From: Pseudomonadota bacterium
Lineage (GTDB): Bacteria; Pseudomonadota; Gammaproteobacteria; Burkholderiales; JABEVD01
Assembly: GCA_021835845.1 (NCBI GenBank)
Contig: JAKBJU010000013.1
Span: 1 to 64,000, forward strand
Length of the DNA stretch: 64,000 bases
Direction: 5' to 3'
Shown: in pieces, positions 33,063-41,256 of the stretch
Numbering within the stretch: the stretch's first letter is position 1
How the letters are laid out: every line of letters begins with the position of its first letter
Notes under the pieces: model-generated
Told to the model about the DNA's origin: nothing
The model's database searches: none
Seen by the model: the letters and a program-made list of their open reading frames with translations, nothing else
Position numbers and translations under genes: made by a program

Positions 33063-35003
33063 CGATTCATGGCTCACGGCAAAAAACCCGGCTGCCTCGG
33101 CCTGCTTCCTGGTCCTTTTCATCGGGGGCAGGCTGCGCCAGATCCGCCTGCCATAGGACTTGGAGACGATCCTCGGATCGCAGATCATGAGCACCCCCCT
33201 GTCCTCCTCGCTGCGAATCAACCGGCCCGCCCCCTGCTTCAGGGTCAGAACCGCGTGGGGAAGCTGGAATTCCATGAAGGCATTGCCGCCTTCCTTATTG
33301 ATCTTCTGTATCCTGGCGGAAAGCACGGGATCGTCGGGAGGAGCGAAGGGAAGCTTGTCGATCACGACCAGCGACAATGCCTCCCCCCGCACGTCGACTC
33401 CCTCCCAGAAGGATTGGCTGCCGAGCAGGACGGCGTTGCCGAGTTGCCTGAATCGCTCAAGCATCGCATTTTTCGCCCCCTCCCCCTGAAGCAGGAGCGG
33501 GAAATCGAGCTTTTCCTTCGCGAATGCCTCCTTCAGCAATTCATGGGCAAGGCGCATCGCCTTCAGGCTGGTGAACAGCATAAATGCCCGCCCGCCGCTC
33601 GCAGCAATCAGGGGAAGCGCGGCATCGACCACAGCCCGGGTATGTTCGCGGCTGTTGGGTTCAGGCATCGCTTCCGGCACATAGAGCAGCGCCTGGTTGG
33701 GGTAATCGAAGGGACTGTCCAGGCAAAGCGTTTTCGCGTCAGCAAGACCCATCTGCTCCAGATAATGGGAAAAATTCCCGCCCACGGCAAGGGTCGCCGA
33801 GGTAAAAATCCACGACATCGGCCTTGCCTCGATCTGGCTGGAAAAGAGCTTCGCGATCGACATGGGCGTGGCATTGAGCTGCATCGCCTGGCTGTAAACC
33901 TCCACCCAGCGGACGAATTCACCGGAATCGTCATCTCGCCAGTTCTTCGCCCTGCGCAGCATTTCGACCGCCCTGTCCCTGCAGTTCTTCAGGCCTTCGC
34001 TGCGCTCCGCCTGGAGATCGAGCAGCTTCGAAAGCGCATCAAGGCTTCCCATCAGGGCACCCAGGCTGGAGAAAAAGTCCGCATCCAGCGCGGCAATCGG
34101 CAGCCTGGAATCGGCCTCCAGAACGGAAAGCCTGAGATCCTTGGCGCCTTTTTCGAGTTTCGCCGCAGCTTCGGGCAATGCCGCAAAATCCTTGGCCGAA
34201 ATTGCCGCTTCCAGCCTGGTGTCGCGCGCAAGCTCGATCATCTGGCCGGTTCCCACCGTTTCGCCGAGGAAAAGGCTGGCGACTTCTGGAAGCTGGTGGG
34301 CTTCGTCGAAAATCACGGTATTGCAGGCGGGAAGGAGTTCTGCCACGCCTTCGTCCTTCAGCATCACGTCGGCGAAGAAAAGATGGTGATTGACCACCAC
34401 GAGATCGGCCCGCATGGCGGCGCGCCTTGCCTCCATCACGAAGCATTCCTTGTGATTCGGGCATTCCGACCCCAGGCAGTTCTCGCGGGTGGAAGTCACC
34501 AGCGGCCAGATGGTTGCATCCTCGGGCACTTCGACGAGCCCGCTCTTGTCTCCGCTTCGGGTGGTTCTCGAATAGCGCTCTATGTGCTTGAGATAGGCGA
34601 CATCCTCTCTTGACGATAGCCTCCCTTCCTTTCCGGTGCGCTCCAGATGATAATGGCAGATATAGTTTGCGCGCCCCTTGAGCAGGGCCGTCTCGACCAA
34701 GATTCCGAGGGCGCTCACCATGGCGGAGATATCCCGGGTATAGAGTTGATCCTGAAGCGTCTTGGTTCCTGTGGAAACGATGATTTTCCCGCCTGAAAGG
34801 AGTGCCGGCACGAGGTAGGCGAATGTCTTTCCCGTGCCCGTCCCCGCCTCGATGACCAGCAGGCCGCTCTTCGCTATCGCCTCGAGAACCGCCTTTGCCA
34901 TTTCGGTCTGCTGAGGCCTGGGCCTGAAGCCTTCGATCGCGCGGGACAGGAAGCCCCCCCCGGAAAAGGCGGATTCGATGTCTGATGAGGTTGGGAGCGG
35001 CAT
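33051..35003 (-). CDS. DinG/YoaA-type ATP-dependent DNA helicase
   Basis: The 650-residue superfamily-2 helicase has Walker A GTGTGKT (about residue 54), DEAH box FDEAHQLPE, and the C-terminal motif QGAGRLIRSEEDRG. Four cysteines between motifs I and II (ICHYH, ENC, SECPNHKEC) match the Fe-S cluster site of the XPD/DinG group. It probably unwinds DNA 5'-3' in damage repair. The ATG at 35003 gives the family-like N-terminus; the in-frame extension upstream crosses a TATAAT. Confidence 0.88.
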   Translation of the reverse strand: MPLPTSSDIESAFSGGGFLSRAIEGFRPRPQQTEMAKAVLEAIAKSGLLVIEAGTGTGKTFAYLVPALLSGGKIIVSTGTKTLQDQLYTRDISAMVSALGILVETALLKGRANYICHYHLERTGKEGRLSSREDVAYLKHIERYSRTTRSGDKSGLVEVPEDATIWPLVTSTRENCLGSECPNHKECFVMEARRAAMRADLVVVNHHLFFADVMLKDEGVAELLPACNTVIFDEAHQLPEVASLFLGETVGTGQMIELARDTRLEAAISAKDFAALPEAAAKLEKGAKDLRLSVLEADSRLPIAALDADFFSSLGALMGSLDALSKLLDLQAERSEGLKNCRDRAVEMLRRAKNWRDDDSGEFVRWVEVYSQAMQLNATPMSIAKLFSSQIEARPMSWIFTSATLAVGGNFSHYLEQMGLADAKTLCLDSPFDYPNQALLYVPEAMPEPNSREHTRAVVDAALPLIAASGGRAFMLFTSLKAMRLAHELLKEAFAKEKLDFPLLLQGEGAKNAMLERFRQLGNAVLLGSQSFWEGVDVRGEALSLVVIDKLPFAPPDDPVLSARIQKINKEGGNAFMEFQLPHAVLTLKQGAGRLIRSEEDRGVLMICDPRIVSKSYGRRIWRSLPPMKRTRKQAEAAGFFAVSHESRQD

Positions 35004-35012
35004 AGCTTGCCA

Positions 35013-35018
35013 ATTATA
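35013..35018 (-). promoter_or_regulatory. -10 box (TATAAT) 9 bases before the helicase start
   Basis: A perfect TATAAT on the minus strand is separated from the ATG at 35003 by TGGCAAGCT, leaving room for at most a 1-3 base leader. The -35 region is weak. Confidence 0.4.
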
Positions 35019-35115
35019 ACCCAGGCCAGTCCAGAATCGACGCGCCTGCTCAGACTGAATTCCCTGGCAATCCTCCGAAGGTCGAGGTAAATTTTCCATT
35101 TTGCAAGGAGTCCCC

Positions 35116-35523
35116 ATGAGCGAAGAAGTTTTTTACAGGCCCGATGAGGCCTTCTCCCGGGAGGAGCGCACCCTGCCTGCAGAACTCTACAATCTCGCCA
35201 GGCTCATGGTCGCAAGAAATGCCGGTCCCGTTTTCGTTCCGATCAGAAGCATGCAGTTCCTTGCCGTTCTCGACTGCGAAGAATTCATTTTCGCCGACGG
35301 CACCGGGAGCCGGACCATAGAAATCTCATGGCACCGCTTCAGACCCGGAAGCAGGGCCGCGCTCAGCGACGCAGTGCCCTATGAAGCCGTTTACTATTCG
35401 CCGGAAGCTGTCCAGACCATGAAGCGACTGCAGGGTGATTTCGCGAAAGCGCTCGGCGCACTCGCATCGAAACAGGAGCCGCCGTCAGGCGATGCGAAGG
35501 TGATCCGGTTCGAACCCAAATGA
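35116..35523 (+). CDS. Conserved-looking hypothetical protein
   Basis: The 135-residue soluble protein has no recognised domain. The centre (GPVFVPIRSMQFLAVLDCEEFIFADG) looks beta-rich, followed by IEISWHRFRPGSRAALSDAVPYEAVYYS and a charged tail. A perfect AAGGAG stands before the ATG at 35116. The stop codon directly abuts that of the convergent kinase gene. Codon usage is like its neighbours. Confidence 0.65.
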   Translation: MSEEVFYRPDEAFSREERTLPAELYNLARLMVARNAGPVFVPIRSMQFLAVLDCEEFIFADGTGSRTIEISWHRFRPGSRAALSDAVPYEAVYYSPEAVQTMKRLQGDFAKALGALASKQEPPSGDAKVIRFEPK

Positions 35524-37848
35524 TCAGAGCTTCTGCTTGATGGCAAGAACCGCCTGATTGCGCACGGTTTTCAGAAGGGCAAGCTCCTTTTCCTCTATTT
35601 TCAGAAGATTGGCTTCCACCCTGTCGGCATAGAGCATGCCGATGAGCCGCTTGTCGACGATGAGGGGAAACAGGATGAACGATTTCGCATCGATGCTGGT
35701 CCGATACCAGGCCGGGATCCGCTCCCTGATGTTTTCGGCATCGATATCCGAAATGAAAATGTCGAGCCCCTGCTCCAGGGCCACGAGAAATACGTCTCTG
35801 GGGCCTGAAAGCGGAAACTTGAACCGCTTCACGATTCCCTCCACGCCCTGCCCCAAGCCAAACCTGCCCACCATGGCATTCTGCCTGGCGTCCTTGATCG
35901 CCAGCAATACTCTCGAGAAGTTCATGCTGCGGTATATCGTTTCAAGCACCATGCGCAAGAGGTCGTTGAGGTCGTACTCTTCAAGCAACACGTTGGTGAT
36001 ATCCTGAATGCCGGCTGTCAGCAAGCTCCCCGAATCCTGCCTTGCAGGGGCCGCACCGACTGCGTTCTCGACCTTGATCGTTTTCTGGAATTCGTCTTCG
36101 TTCGGCCTGGTCTCGGAGCTGGCGCCGGACCACTGGTTGACATTCTTCAGGAAAATACTGTCCTTGCTGTTGAGCCCGAGGATCTTGATCTCGATCATGA
36201 ATTTCTTCATCGATTCTTCTAGGGCCCTGCCGAGCGTCTTCTCCGAAACAGGCAGGGCCGCATGGTAGCGCGAAGCGAGCGCATGGAGTTCGCGCCCCTT
36301 GTCCTGGTGCTTACCGGACTGCGCAACGTGGCGCAATTCGTTGGCAAGATTGGTCAGCACCCTGAGCTTGCCGGAATCCGAATCCTGACTCCTGATCTTC
36401 TCGTCGCCGATTTTTCGCATGCTGGATACGATTCTTGAGGGAAAGTGCCAGTTCTGCGCGATTCCGATGCCGAGTTCTTCATAGGTAATGCCCAAGACCG
36501 AAGCCGAGGCGTCGTCTTCCCCCATCTTCTCGGCCATATTGCCGATCGCCAGCGCTTCCTCGGGGAAATAGAACGAGGCAAGCAATTTCCCGAGGTTGTA
36601 GAACATGCTGCAGATGGCGGCCTCCTCCGCATCCCTGATGCCGATTTTCGGCGCAAATTCCCTGGCCAGCACGCCGCTGAAAAATGTGGACATGATCTCG
36701 TCTTTGAGCCTGAGCGCTTGGGACTTGTTCTGCAGATGCTCGAAAAGCAGGAGGGTGATCGCAACATTCCTGACGGTATTGAAGCCGAGGATGACGACAG
36801 CGCGCGAAACCGTGCTGATCGTGCCGCCGAACTGGCCGTAGGTTGCCGCATTGACCAGCTTGATCAGCTTGTTCGTGAGCGAAAAGTCCCTCAGGATGAA
36901 GTTCGAAAGATTCGAAACGCTTTCCTTGTCGGACGCAGCGATCTTGTTGACAGCGCTGATCGCCTGAGAAAGCGCGGGAAAATCAGATTTGTGCCGCATC
37001 CTTCTGAGCAGAAATTCGAGGGTGCTCTGCTTCCCTTCCCCCTCCGCATGCGCGGGCTCGCCATAAGCTTTCAATCCGGAAATCAGGCTCTCGGCATCCG
37101 GGTAACGGTCTTCCGGTTTGATGGCAAGCGCCTTCAGAAGCAGGCTGTCCAGTTTCTCGTCCAGAGTCTGCATCAGCTGCGAGGGCGGCGGAACCGGAAT
37201 GGTTGCGATATTGCGCAGGATTTCTTCGACGCTACTTCCTTCAACGGGATGTCGTCCGGTCAGCATGACGTAAAGAACCATGCCGAGCGAGAAAATATCG
37301 GACTGCGGACTCGACTTCCTTTTCGAAACATATTCCGGCGCCATGTAAAGCGGAGAACCGAGAAGCTCCGTGGCAGCATCGGGAGAAGCCATGCTTTGTG
37401 CGATCCCGAAATCCATGATCCTGGGCACGCCGGCGGCATCGATCATGATATTGGCCGGCTTGATATCCCTGTGTATGATCTTCTGGCCATGCGCACAGGA
37501 CAGTCCATCCAGGATCTGGAGCGCAATGCCTATCGCTTCCATCGTCGGCAAGGCGCCGTTTTTCCTGATTCTCTGGGCCAGGGTCATGCCTTCCACGTAC
37601 TCGAACACCAGATAGGGTGCGCCCTCGTGCTCCCCTGCATCGTAAAGCGTGACGATGTTGGGATGCCTGAGCTTGGCCACGATCCTCGCCTCGTCGAGCA
37701 ATCCCTCGAAGCCCGCATCGATTGCGAGCAGCTTGATTGCAACCTGCCTTCCGAGTCGGGGATCCTGTGCAAGATAAACCTTGCCCTGCGCGCCCTCGCC
37801 CAGCAGCCCTTCGATCTGGAAACGACCGATGGATTTCAAATCCTTCAC
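35524..37848 (-). CDS. Ser/Thr protein kinase-HDOD-GAF fusion
   Basis: The 774-residue cytoplasmic protein joins three domains. A Hanks-type kinase (about 8-270) has the G-loop LGEGAQGKVYLA, Lys in VAIKLL, HRDIKPANIM, DFGIAQS and GSPLYMAPE, so all catalytic residues are present. An HDOD domain (about 295-500) contains FSLTNKLIKLVNAATYG and VVILGFNTVRNVAI. A GAF-like domain (about 605-774) ends the protein. There is no membrane segment. The start is a GTG at 37848 with AGAGGG 9 bases upstream; a TTG just before it is an alternative. Divergent from the DUF2784 gene. Confidence 0.85.
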   Translation of the reverse strand: MKDLKSIGRFQIEGLLGEGAQGKVYLAQDPRLGRQVAIKLLAIDAGFEGLLDEARIVAKLRHPNIVTLYDAGEHEGAPYLVFEYVEGMTLAQRIRKNGALPTMEAIGIALQILDGLSCAHGQKIIHRDIKPANIMIDAAGVPRIMDFGIAQSMASPDAATELLGSPLYMAPEYVSKRKSSPQSDIFSLGMVLYVMLTGRHPVEGSSVEEILRNIATIPVPPPSQLMQTLDEKLDSLLLKALAIKPEDRYPDAESLISGLKAYGEPAHAEGEGKQSTLEFLLRRMRHKSDFPALSQAISAVNKIAASDKESVSNLSNFILRDFSLTNKLIKLVNAATYGQFGGTISTVSRAVVILGFNTVRNVAITLLLFEHLQNKSQALRLKDEIMSTFFSGVLAREFAPKIGIRDAEEAAICSMFYNLGKLLASFYFPEEALAIGNMAEKMGEDDASASVLGITYEELGIGIAQNWHFPSRIVSSMRKIGDEKIRSQDSDSGKLRVLTNLANELRHVAQSGKHQDKGRELHALASRYHAALPVSEKTLGRALEESMKKFMIEIKILGLNSKDSIFLKNVNQWSGASSETRPNEDEFQKTIKVENAVGAAPARQDSGSLLTAGIQDITNVLLEEYDLNDLLRMVLETIYRSMNFSRVLLAIKDARQNAMVGRFGLGQGVEGIVKRFKFPLSGPRDVFLVALEQGLDIFISDIDAENIRERIPAWYRTSIDAKSFILFPLIVDKRLIGMLYADRVEANLLKIEEKELALLKTVRNQAVLAIKQKL

Positions 37849-37883
37849 CAATTGCAACCCTCTATCTGGACTAGAATCAAACC

Positions 37884-38258
37884 ATGAACTACAGGATTCT
37901 CGCCGATCTCGTTGTATTTCTCCACTTTTTATTCGTGGTCTTTGCGCTGTTCGGCGCAATCCTGGTGCTGAAATGGCAGAAAGCGATGTGGATACAAATC
38001 CCTGTAGCGCTTTGGGCGATGGCTGTCGAATATGCGAACCTCCCCTGCCCCGTCACTCCCATCGAAAAATGGCTCATCCGGAAGGAAGGGCTCGAAGCCT
38101 ACCAGGGAAGCTTCGTCGGGCATCACATTCTCTCCATCCTTTACCCCGGCCTGCTCGGAAACAGCACCAGAATAGTCCTCGGCACGATCGTCCTGCTTCT
38201 CAATGTCGGCATTTACCGGAATATCTTGAGACGCAGTCGAAAAAACGTTCTAGAATAG
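37884..38258 (+). CDS. DUF2784 family membrane protein
   Basis: The 124-residue protein has three or four hydrophobic segments and the DUF2784 hallmarks LADLVVFLHFLFVVFALFGA near the start and CPVTPIEKWLIRK plus a GHHILSILYP segment in the centre. Its function is unknown. The ATG at 37884 lies 35 bases from the divergent kinase start. Confidence 0.82.
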   Translation: MNYRILADLVVFLHFLFVVFALFGAILVLKWQKAMWIQIPVALWAMAVEYANLPCPVTPIEKWLIRKEGLEAYQGSFVGHHILSILYPGLLGNSTRIVLGTIVLLLNVGIYRNILRRSRKNVLE

Positions 38259-38266
38259 CGATATCG
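38226..38266 (+). promoter_or_regulatory. marR promoter with adjacent palindrome
   Basis: TTGAGA (38226-38231), a 19-base spacer and TAGAAT (38251-38256) form a plausible promoter. CGATATCG (38259-38266), an 8-base palindrome, follows directly and is a candidate MarR autoregulatory operator. Confidence 0.4.
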
Positions 38267-38284
38267 TTAACATAAGTGCCCATC

Positions 38285-38704
38285 ATGAAATCGAGCTTTC
38301 TCCCCGTCATACGTGAACTCGCCCGCTGTTATCAGGCCTTCACGCATTATTCCGCAGCGCATATCCGCGAGCTCGGGCTCACCCCGCCGCAGTTCGATGT
38401 CATCTGCACCCTGGGAAACACGCCAGGCATGCCGCTGTGCAAACTGGCCGAAAAAACGCTGATCACCAAAGGAACGCTCACCGGGGTGCTCGACAGGCTG
38501 GAAAACAAGGGCCTGCTGAAACGCATCGTTCCGCCCGAAAACAGGCGCAGCTTCATCGCCGTGCTGACGCCGGAGGGCGAGCAGGTGTTCAAGGAAGCTT
38601 TCCCCGCCCATGGCGCATACCTCGAAAGGCGTCTGGGAAAACTGAGTGCCGAAGAACTCGAAACCATCCGCTCGGCTCTGGAGAAACTGAGACAAACATT
38701 CTGA
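38285..38704 (+). CDS. MarR family transcriptional regulator
   Basis: The 139-residue protein has the MarR winged-helix core: TPPQFDVICTLGN, LCKLAEKTLITKGTLTGVLDRLENKGLLKR as recognition helix region and ENRRSFIAVLTPEGEQVF as wing. It likely controls itself and possibly the CDGSH/YceI genes downstream in response to a small ligand or oxidant. ATG at 38285 is chosen; a GTG three codons upstream is possible. Confidence 0.9.
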   Translation: MKSSFLPVIRELARCYQAFTHYSAAHIRELGLTPPQFDVICTLGNTPGMPLCKLAEKTLITKGTLTGVLDRLENKGLLKRIVPPENRRSFIAVLTPEGEQVFKEAFPAHGAYLERRLGKLSAEELETIRSALEKLRQTF

Positions 38705-38776
38705 AATAATGTTTGCATTTGAATTGTTTCTGTATTAACATTCAATCTCCTTATCATATTTCAAAAGGAGATCAAC

Positions 38777-38998
38777 ATGAAGCAGGAACCTTTCGTCCTC
38801 GACCTCGCAGCCGGAACCTATTATTTCTGCGCCTGCGGAAAATCCAAGAATCTTCCCTATTGCGACGGCTCCCACAAAGGCTCGGATTTCACGCCCTATC
38901 AAGTCGAATTGAAGGAAGCCAATAAGGTCGGAATCTGCCGCTGCGGAAAATCCGGCAACAGGCCGTTCTGCGACGGCACCCATTTGACCATCAAATAA
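38777..38998 (+). CDS. Tandem CDGSH iron-sulfur protein
   Basis: The 73-residue protein carries two CDGSH motifs, each with the C-x-C-x8-C-x3-H pattern of a 2Fe-2S cluster: C18, C20, C29, H33 and C54, C56, C65, H69. Two-cluster single-chain forms resemble the mitoNEET inner (MiNT) type. AAAAGGAGAT is a strong ribosome site. The yceI gene follows after 10 bases, implying co-transcription. A role in redox or Fe-S handling is likely, but the partner is unknown. Confidence 0.9.
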   Translation: MKQEPFVLDLAAGTYYFCACGKSKNLPYCDGSHKGSDFTPYQVELKEANKVGICRCGKSGNRPFCDGTHLTIK

Positions 38999-39008
38999 GG
39001 GAGAAAGC

Positions 39009-39608
39009 ATGAACAAGGCGATTGCAACGCTTGCCGCGGCACTGGCACTTCAGAGCGGCATTGTCCTGGCCGATGCCTACCAGGTGCAGAATTCCAGCCC
39101 TGCCGGCACCTACAAGATCGACCCGACGCACTCCATGGTCCAGTTCTGGGTGGGCCACATGGGCGTGAGCGAATTTCCTGGGCGATTCGACGCCGTATCC
39201 GGCTCCTTCACCGTGGACGCCGCGCATCACGAAGCCGACAAGGTTTCGGTGAAAGTGCCCATAGACAGCCTGGATACCAATTTCGACAAGCGCAACAAGG
39301 ATCTTCTGGGACCGGATTTTTTCAATGCCAAGCAGTTCCCGACCATGACCTTCACCTCGACCGGCGTGAAGATGAAAAACGCCAATGAGGGTACGCTGAC
39401 CGGCAACCTGACCCTGCACGGCGTGACCAGGCCCGTCACGTTCAGCCTGAGGCATGTCGGCGCAGGGCCCGACCCCTGGGGCGGATATCGCTCGGGCTAC
39501 GTGGCAAAAACCACTATTCGCCGCAGCGATTTTGGCATGAACTACATGCTGAACGGCATCTCGGACACGATTGAGGTGCAGCTCAACATCGAGGGAAAAC
39601 GGCAGTAA
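39009..39608 (+). CDS. YceI family periplasmic lipid-binding protein
   Basis: The 199-residue protein has a signal peptide ending near VLA-D (residue 21-22) and a YceI beta-barrel: YKIDPTHSMVQFWVGHMGVSEFPGRFD, then VSVKVPIDSLDTNFDKRNKDLLGPDFFNAKQFP and LTLHGVTRPVTF. YceI barrels bind polyisoprenoids such as ubiquinone precursors. It is probably co-transcribed with the CDGSH gene upstream. Confidence 0.92.
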   Translation: MNKAIATLAAALALQSGIVLADAYQVQNSSPAGTYKIDPTHSMVQFWVGHMGVSEFPGRFDAVSGSFTVDAAHHEADKVSVKVPIDSLDTNFDKRNKDLLGPDFFNAKQFPTMTFTSTGVKMKNANEGTLTGNLTLHGVTRPVTFSLRHVGAGPDPWGGYRSGYVAKTTIRRSDFGMNYMLNGISDTIEVQLNIEGKRQ

Positions 39609-39620
39609 GGAATGGGGCCG

Positions 39621-40430
39621 ATGCTCCTTTCGATGGCCAGGGAGACCATCCTCTGGCCATCGGCGGCCGCCCTTGCCGCAATGATGCTCGGCTTTTTGTT
39701 GCGCGATGCGCGCTTCAAACCGATCGTAAGCGCGCTCGCGACAGGGGCGGGATTTCTGGTCGGGTACACGCTGATCTACGGGAATTTTGCATTTCCCCCG
39801 ATCGAGGCGCAGGGTTGGCTTCCCGCTTTGCTGGCTGTGAATTTTCTGGTCTTTTCATTCGACGATCTGGCTGGCTTTTCCCGCAAGATCAGGATTGCCC
39901 TGCAGGGAGCCTTGTCGATCTCAGGAAGCGCACTGATTCTGCTCCCCCTCTTCAAGACGGGATTTCCTGCATTGCAGCTCGCGGCAGCCTCCCTGCTCTG
40001 GTTCGGGCTCTGGATCGTTTTGGACGGAAGAAACGGACCTGTCCTTTTCCTCGTCGCCGCAGGCAACGCAATCGTCAGCGCGACCACGGGCAGCACCATG
40101 CTCGGGCAGCTGGGCGGAGTTCTTGCAGCGGTTCTGGGCGGGCACCTCGCCTTCAATTTTCCGAAATCGCACATTCCCCTGGGGCATGCCGGAACAGCTG
40201 TCGCCGTGACGATCCTGGCAAGCCTGATGCTGATTGGCCATGCCTATGCGGAAACTGCCCTCATCCCCAGCCTGCTGCTGCTATGCGCCGTCCCCGCCGA
40301 TTTCCTGGGAAAGCACCTGGGCCGCAACAGGAAAAACCTGGAAATGCTCATCTGCGGAGCCCTCGCCCTGATTCCGGTGGCGATCGCGTCGGCAATCGCA
40401 ATCAGGTCCTATCTTGCCCAGGAATACTAG
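39621..40430 (+). CDS. Multipass membrane protein, unknown function
   Basis: The 269-residue protein has about eight hydrophobic segments and no recognised family motif. Polar residues are scattered (FSFDDLAGFSRK, LDGRNG, ATTGSTMLGQLGG), with a basic loop near the end (KHLGRNRKN). The ATG at 39621 suits the ribosome sequence AAGGAATGGGG better than the ATG at 39612. It follows yceI by 12 bases and may belong to that operon. The TAG stop is formed by the CTAG end of the miniature element. Confidence 0.6.
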   Translation: MLLSMARETILWPSAAALAAMMLGFLLRDARFKPIVSALATGAGFLVGYTLIYGNFAFPPIEAQGWLPALLAVNFLVFSFDDLAGFSRKIRIALQGALSISGSALILLPLFKTGFPALQLAAASLLWFGLWIVLDGRNGPVLFLVAAGNAIVSATTGSTMLGQLGGVLAAVLGGHLAFNFPKSHIPLGHAGTAVAVTILASLMLIGHAYAETALIPSLLLLCAVPADFLGKHLGRNRKNLEMLICGALALIPVAIASAIAIRSYLAQEY

Positions 40431-40699
40431 GGCCTGTTAACACTTGACCGATGCGTGCGAACGTGATGAGTCAGGCAACAGGGCACGGCTGGAGCGGCGC
40501 GGTTTGGTTATTCCAAACAAGCCGCGAGGAACGCGGCAATGCGCCTGATTCAACCGTTCCCTTCGGGTTGCGGCAATATGCTGCGTCAACTGCGTTGCGC
40601 GTCTTGCGAAGGGCGCAACCATTCGCTGCGCCGCGCGCCTTGTATCCATCGGCACCTTGCCGCAACGCATCCCACCCGACAAGTGTTAACAGGCCCTAG
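40427..40699. mobile_element. 273-bp miniature inverted-repeat element, copy B
   Basis: This is the second copy of the element at 20369-20641, in reverse orientation, with the same 20-base perfect terminal repeats (CTAGGGCCTGTTAACACTTG) and identical total length. It lies between two convergent genes. The stop of the upstream membrane-protein gene is in the left CTAG, and the cobalamin adenosyltransferase gene runs 14 bases into the right terminus to a TAA there. No transposase is encoded. Confidence 0.87.
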
Positions 40700-41228
40700 G
40701 CTGCCACAGCACGTCTCCGTTGCCGCTTTCCTTGTTGAGCAGGCGGGCGAGCACGAACAGGAAATCCGAAAGGCGATTGAGGTACCTGAGGCTTTCGGGC
40801 CCGACCTGCTCTATTCCGGAGAGCGCAACCAGGGAACGCTCCGCCCTTCTGCAAACCGTCCTCGCCAGATGGCAAAGCGCTGCCGACCTTGCCCCGCCGG
40901 GAAGAACGAATTCCCTTAGCGGGGAAAGACGGGCATTCGCCTTCTCGAGATTCTCGTCGATTCTCGAAACGTGATTTGCTCCGATTCTGGACTGCCCCGG
41001 CAGGCAAAGCTCGGCCCCGAGCTCGAAGAGGTCGTGCTGGATGGCAACAAGGGGCGCCTTCAGGCCATCGGGAAGATGTTCCGAAAGCACGAGACCGATC
41101 GAGCTGTTGAGTTCGTCCACATCCCCGATGGCGGCGATACGCAGGCTGTCCTTGCCCACCCTGGATCCGTCTCCCAGCCCGGTCTTACCCTCGTCCCCGG
41201 TCCTCGTGCTGATTTTCGTCAAACGCAT
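40686..41228 (-). CDS. Cob(I)yrinic acid a,c-diamide adenosyltransferase (PduO type)
   Basis: The 180-residue protein has the PduO ATP-binding N-terminus ISTRTGDEGKTGLGDG, the central FELGAELC, and RTVCRRAERSL plus LNRLSDFLFVLAR. It makes adenosylcobalamin from cob(I)alamin or its precursor and ATP. The ATG at 41228 fits the family; the frame further upstream is not conserved. The last four residues (P-R-A-C) and the TAA stop are encoded by the terminal repeat of the miniature element, so the native C-terminus was replaced. Confidence 0.92.
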   Translation of the reverse strand: MRLTKISTRTGDEGKTGLGDGSRVGKDSLRIAAIGDVDELNSSIGLVLSEHLPDGLKAPLVAIQHDLFELGAELCLPGQSRIGANHVSRIDENLEKANARLSPLREFVLPGGARSAALCHLARTVCRRAERSLVALSGIEQVGPESLRYLNRLSDFLFVLARLLNKESGNGDVLWQPRAC

Positions 41229-41256
41229 GCTCACTCCCTTTCCCGAACAATCGATT

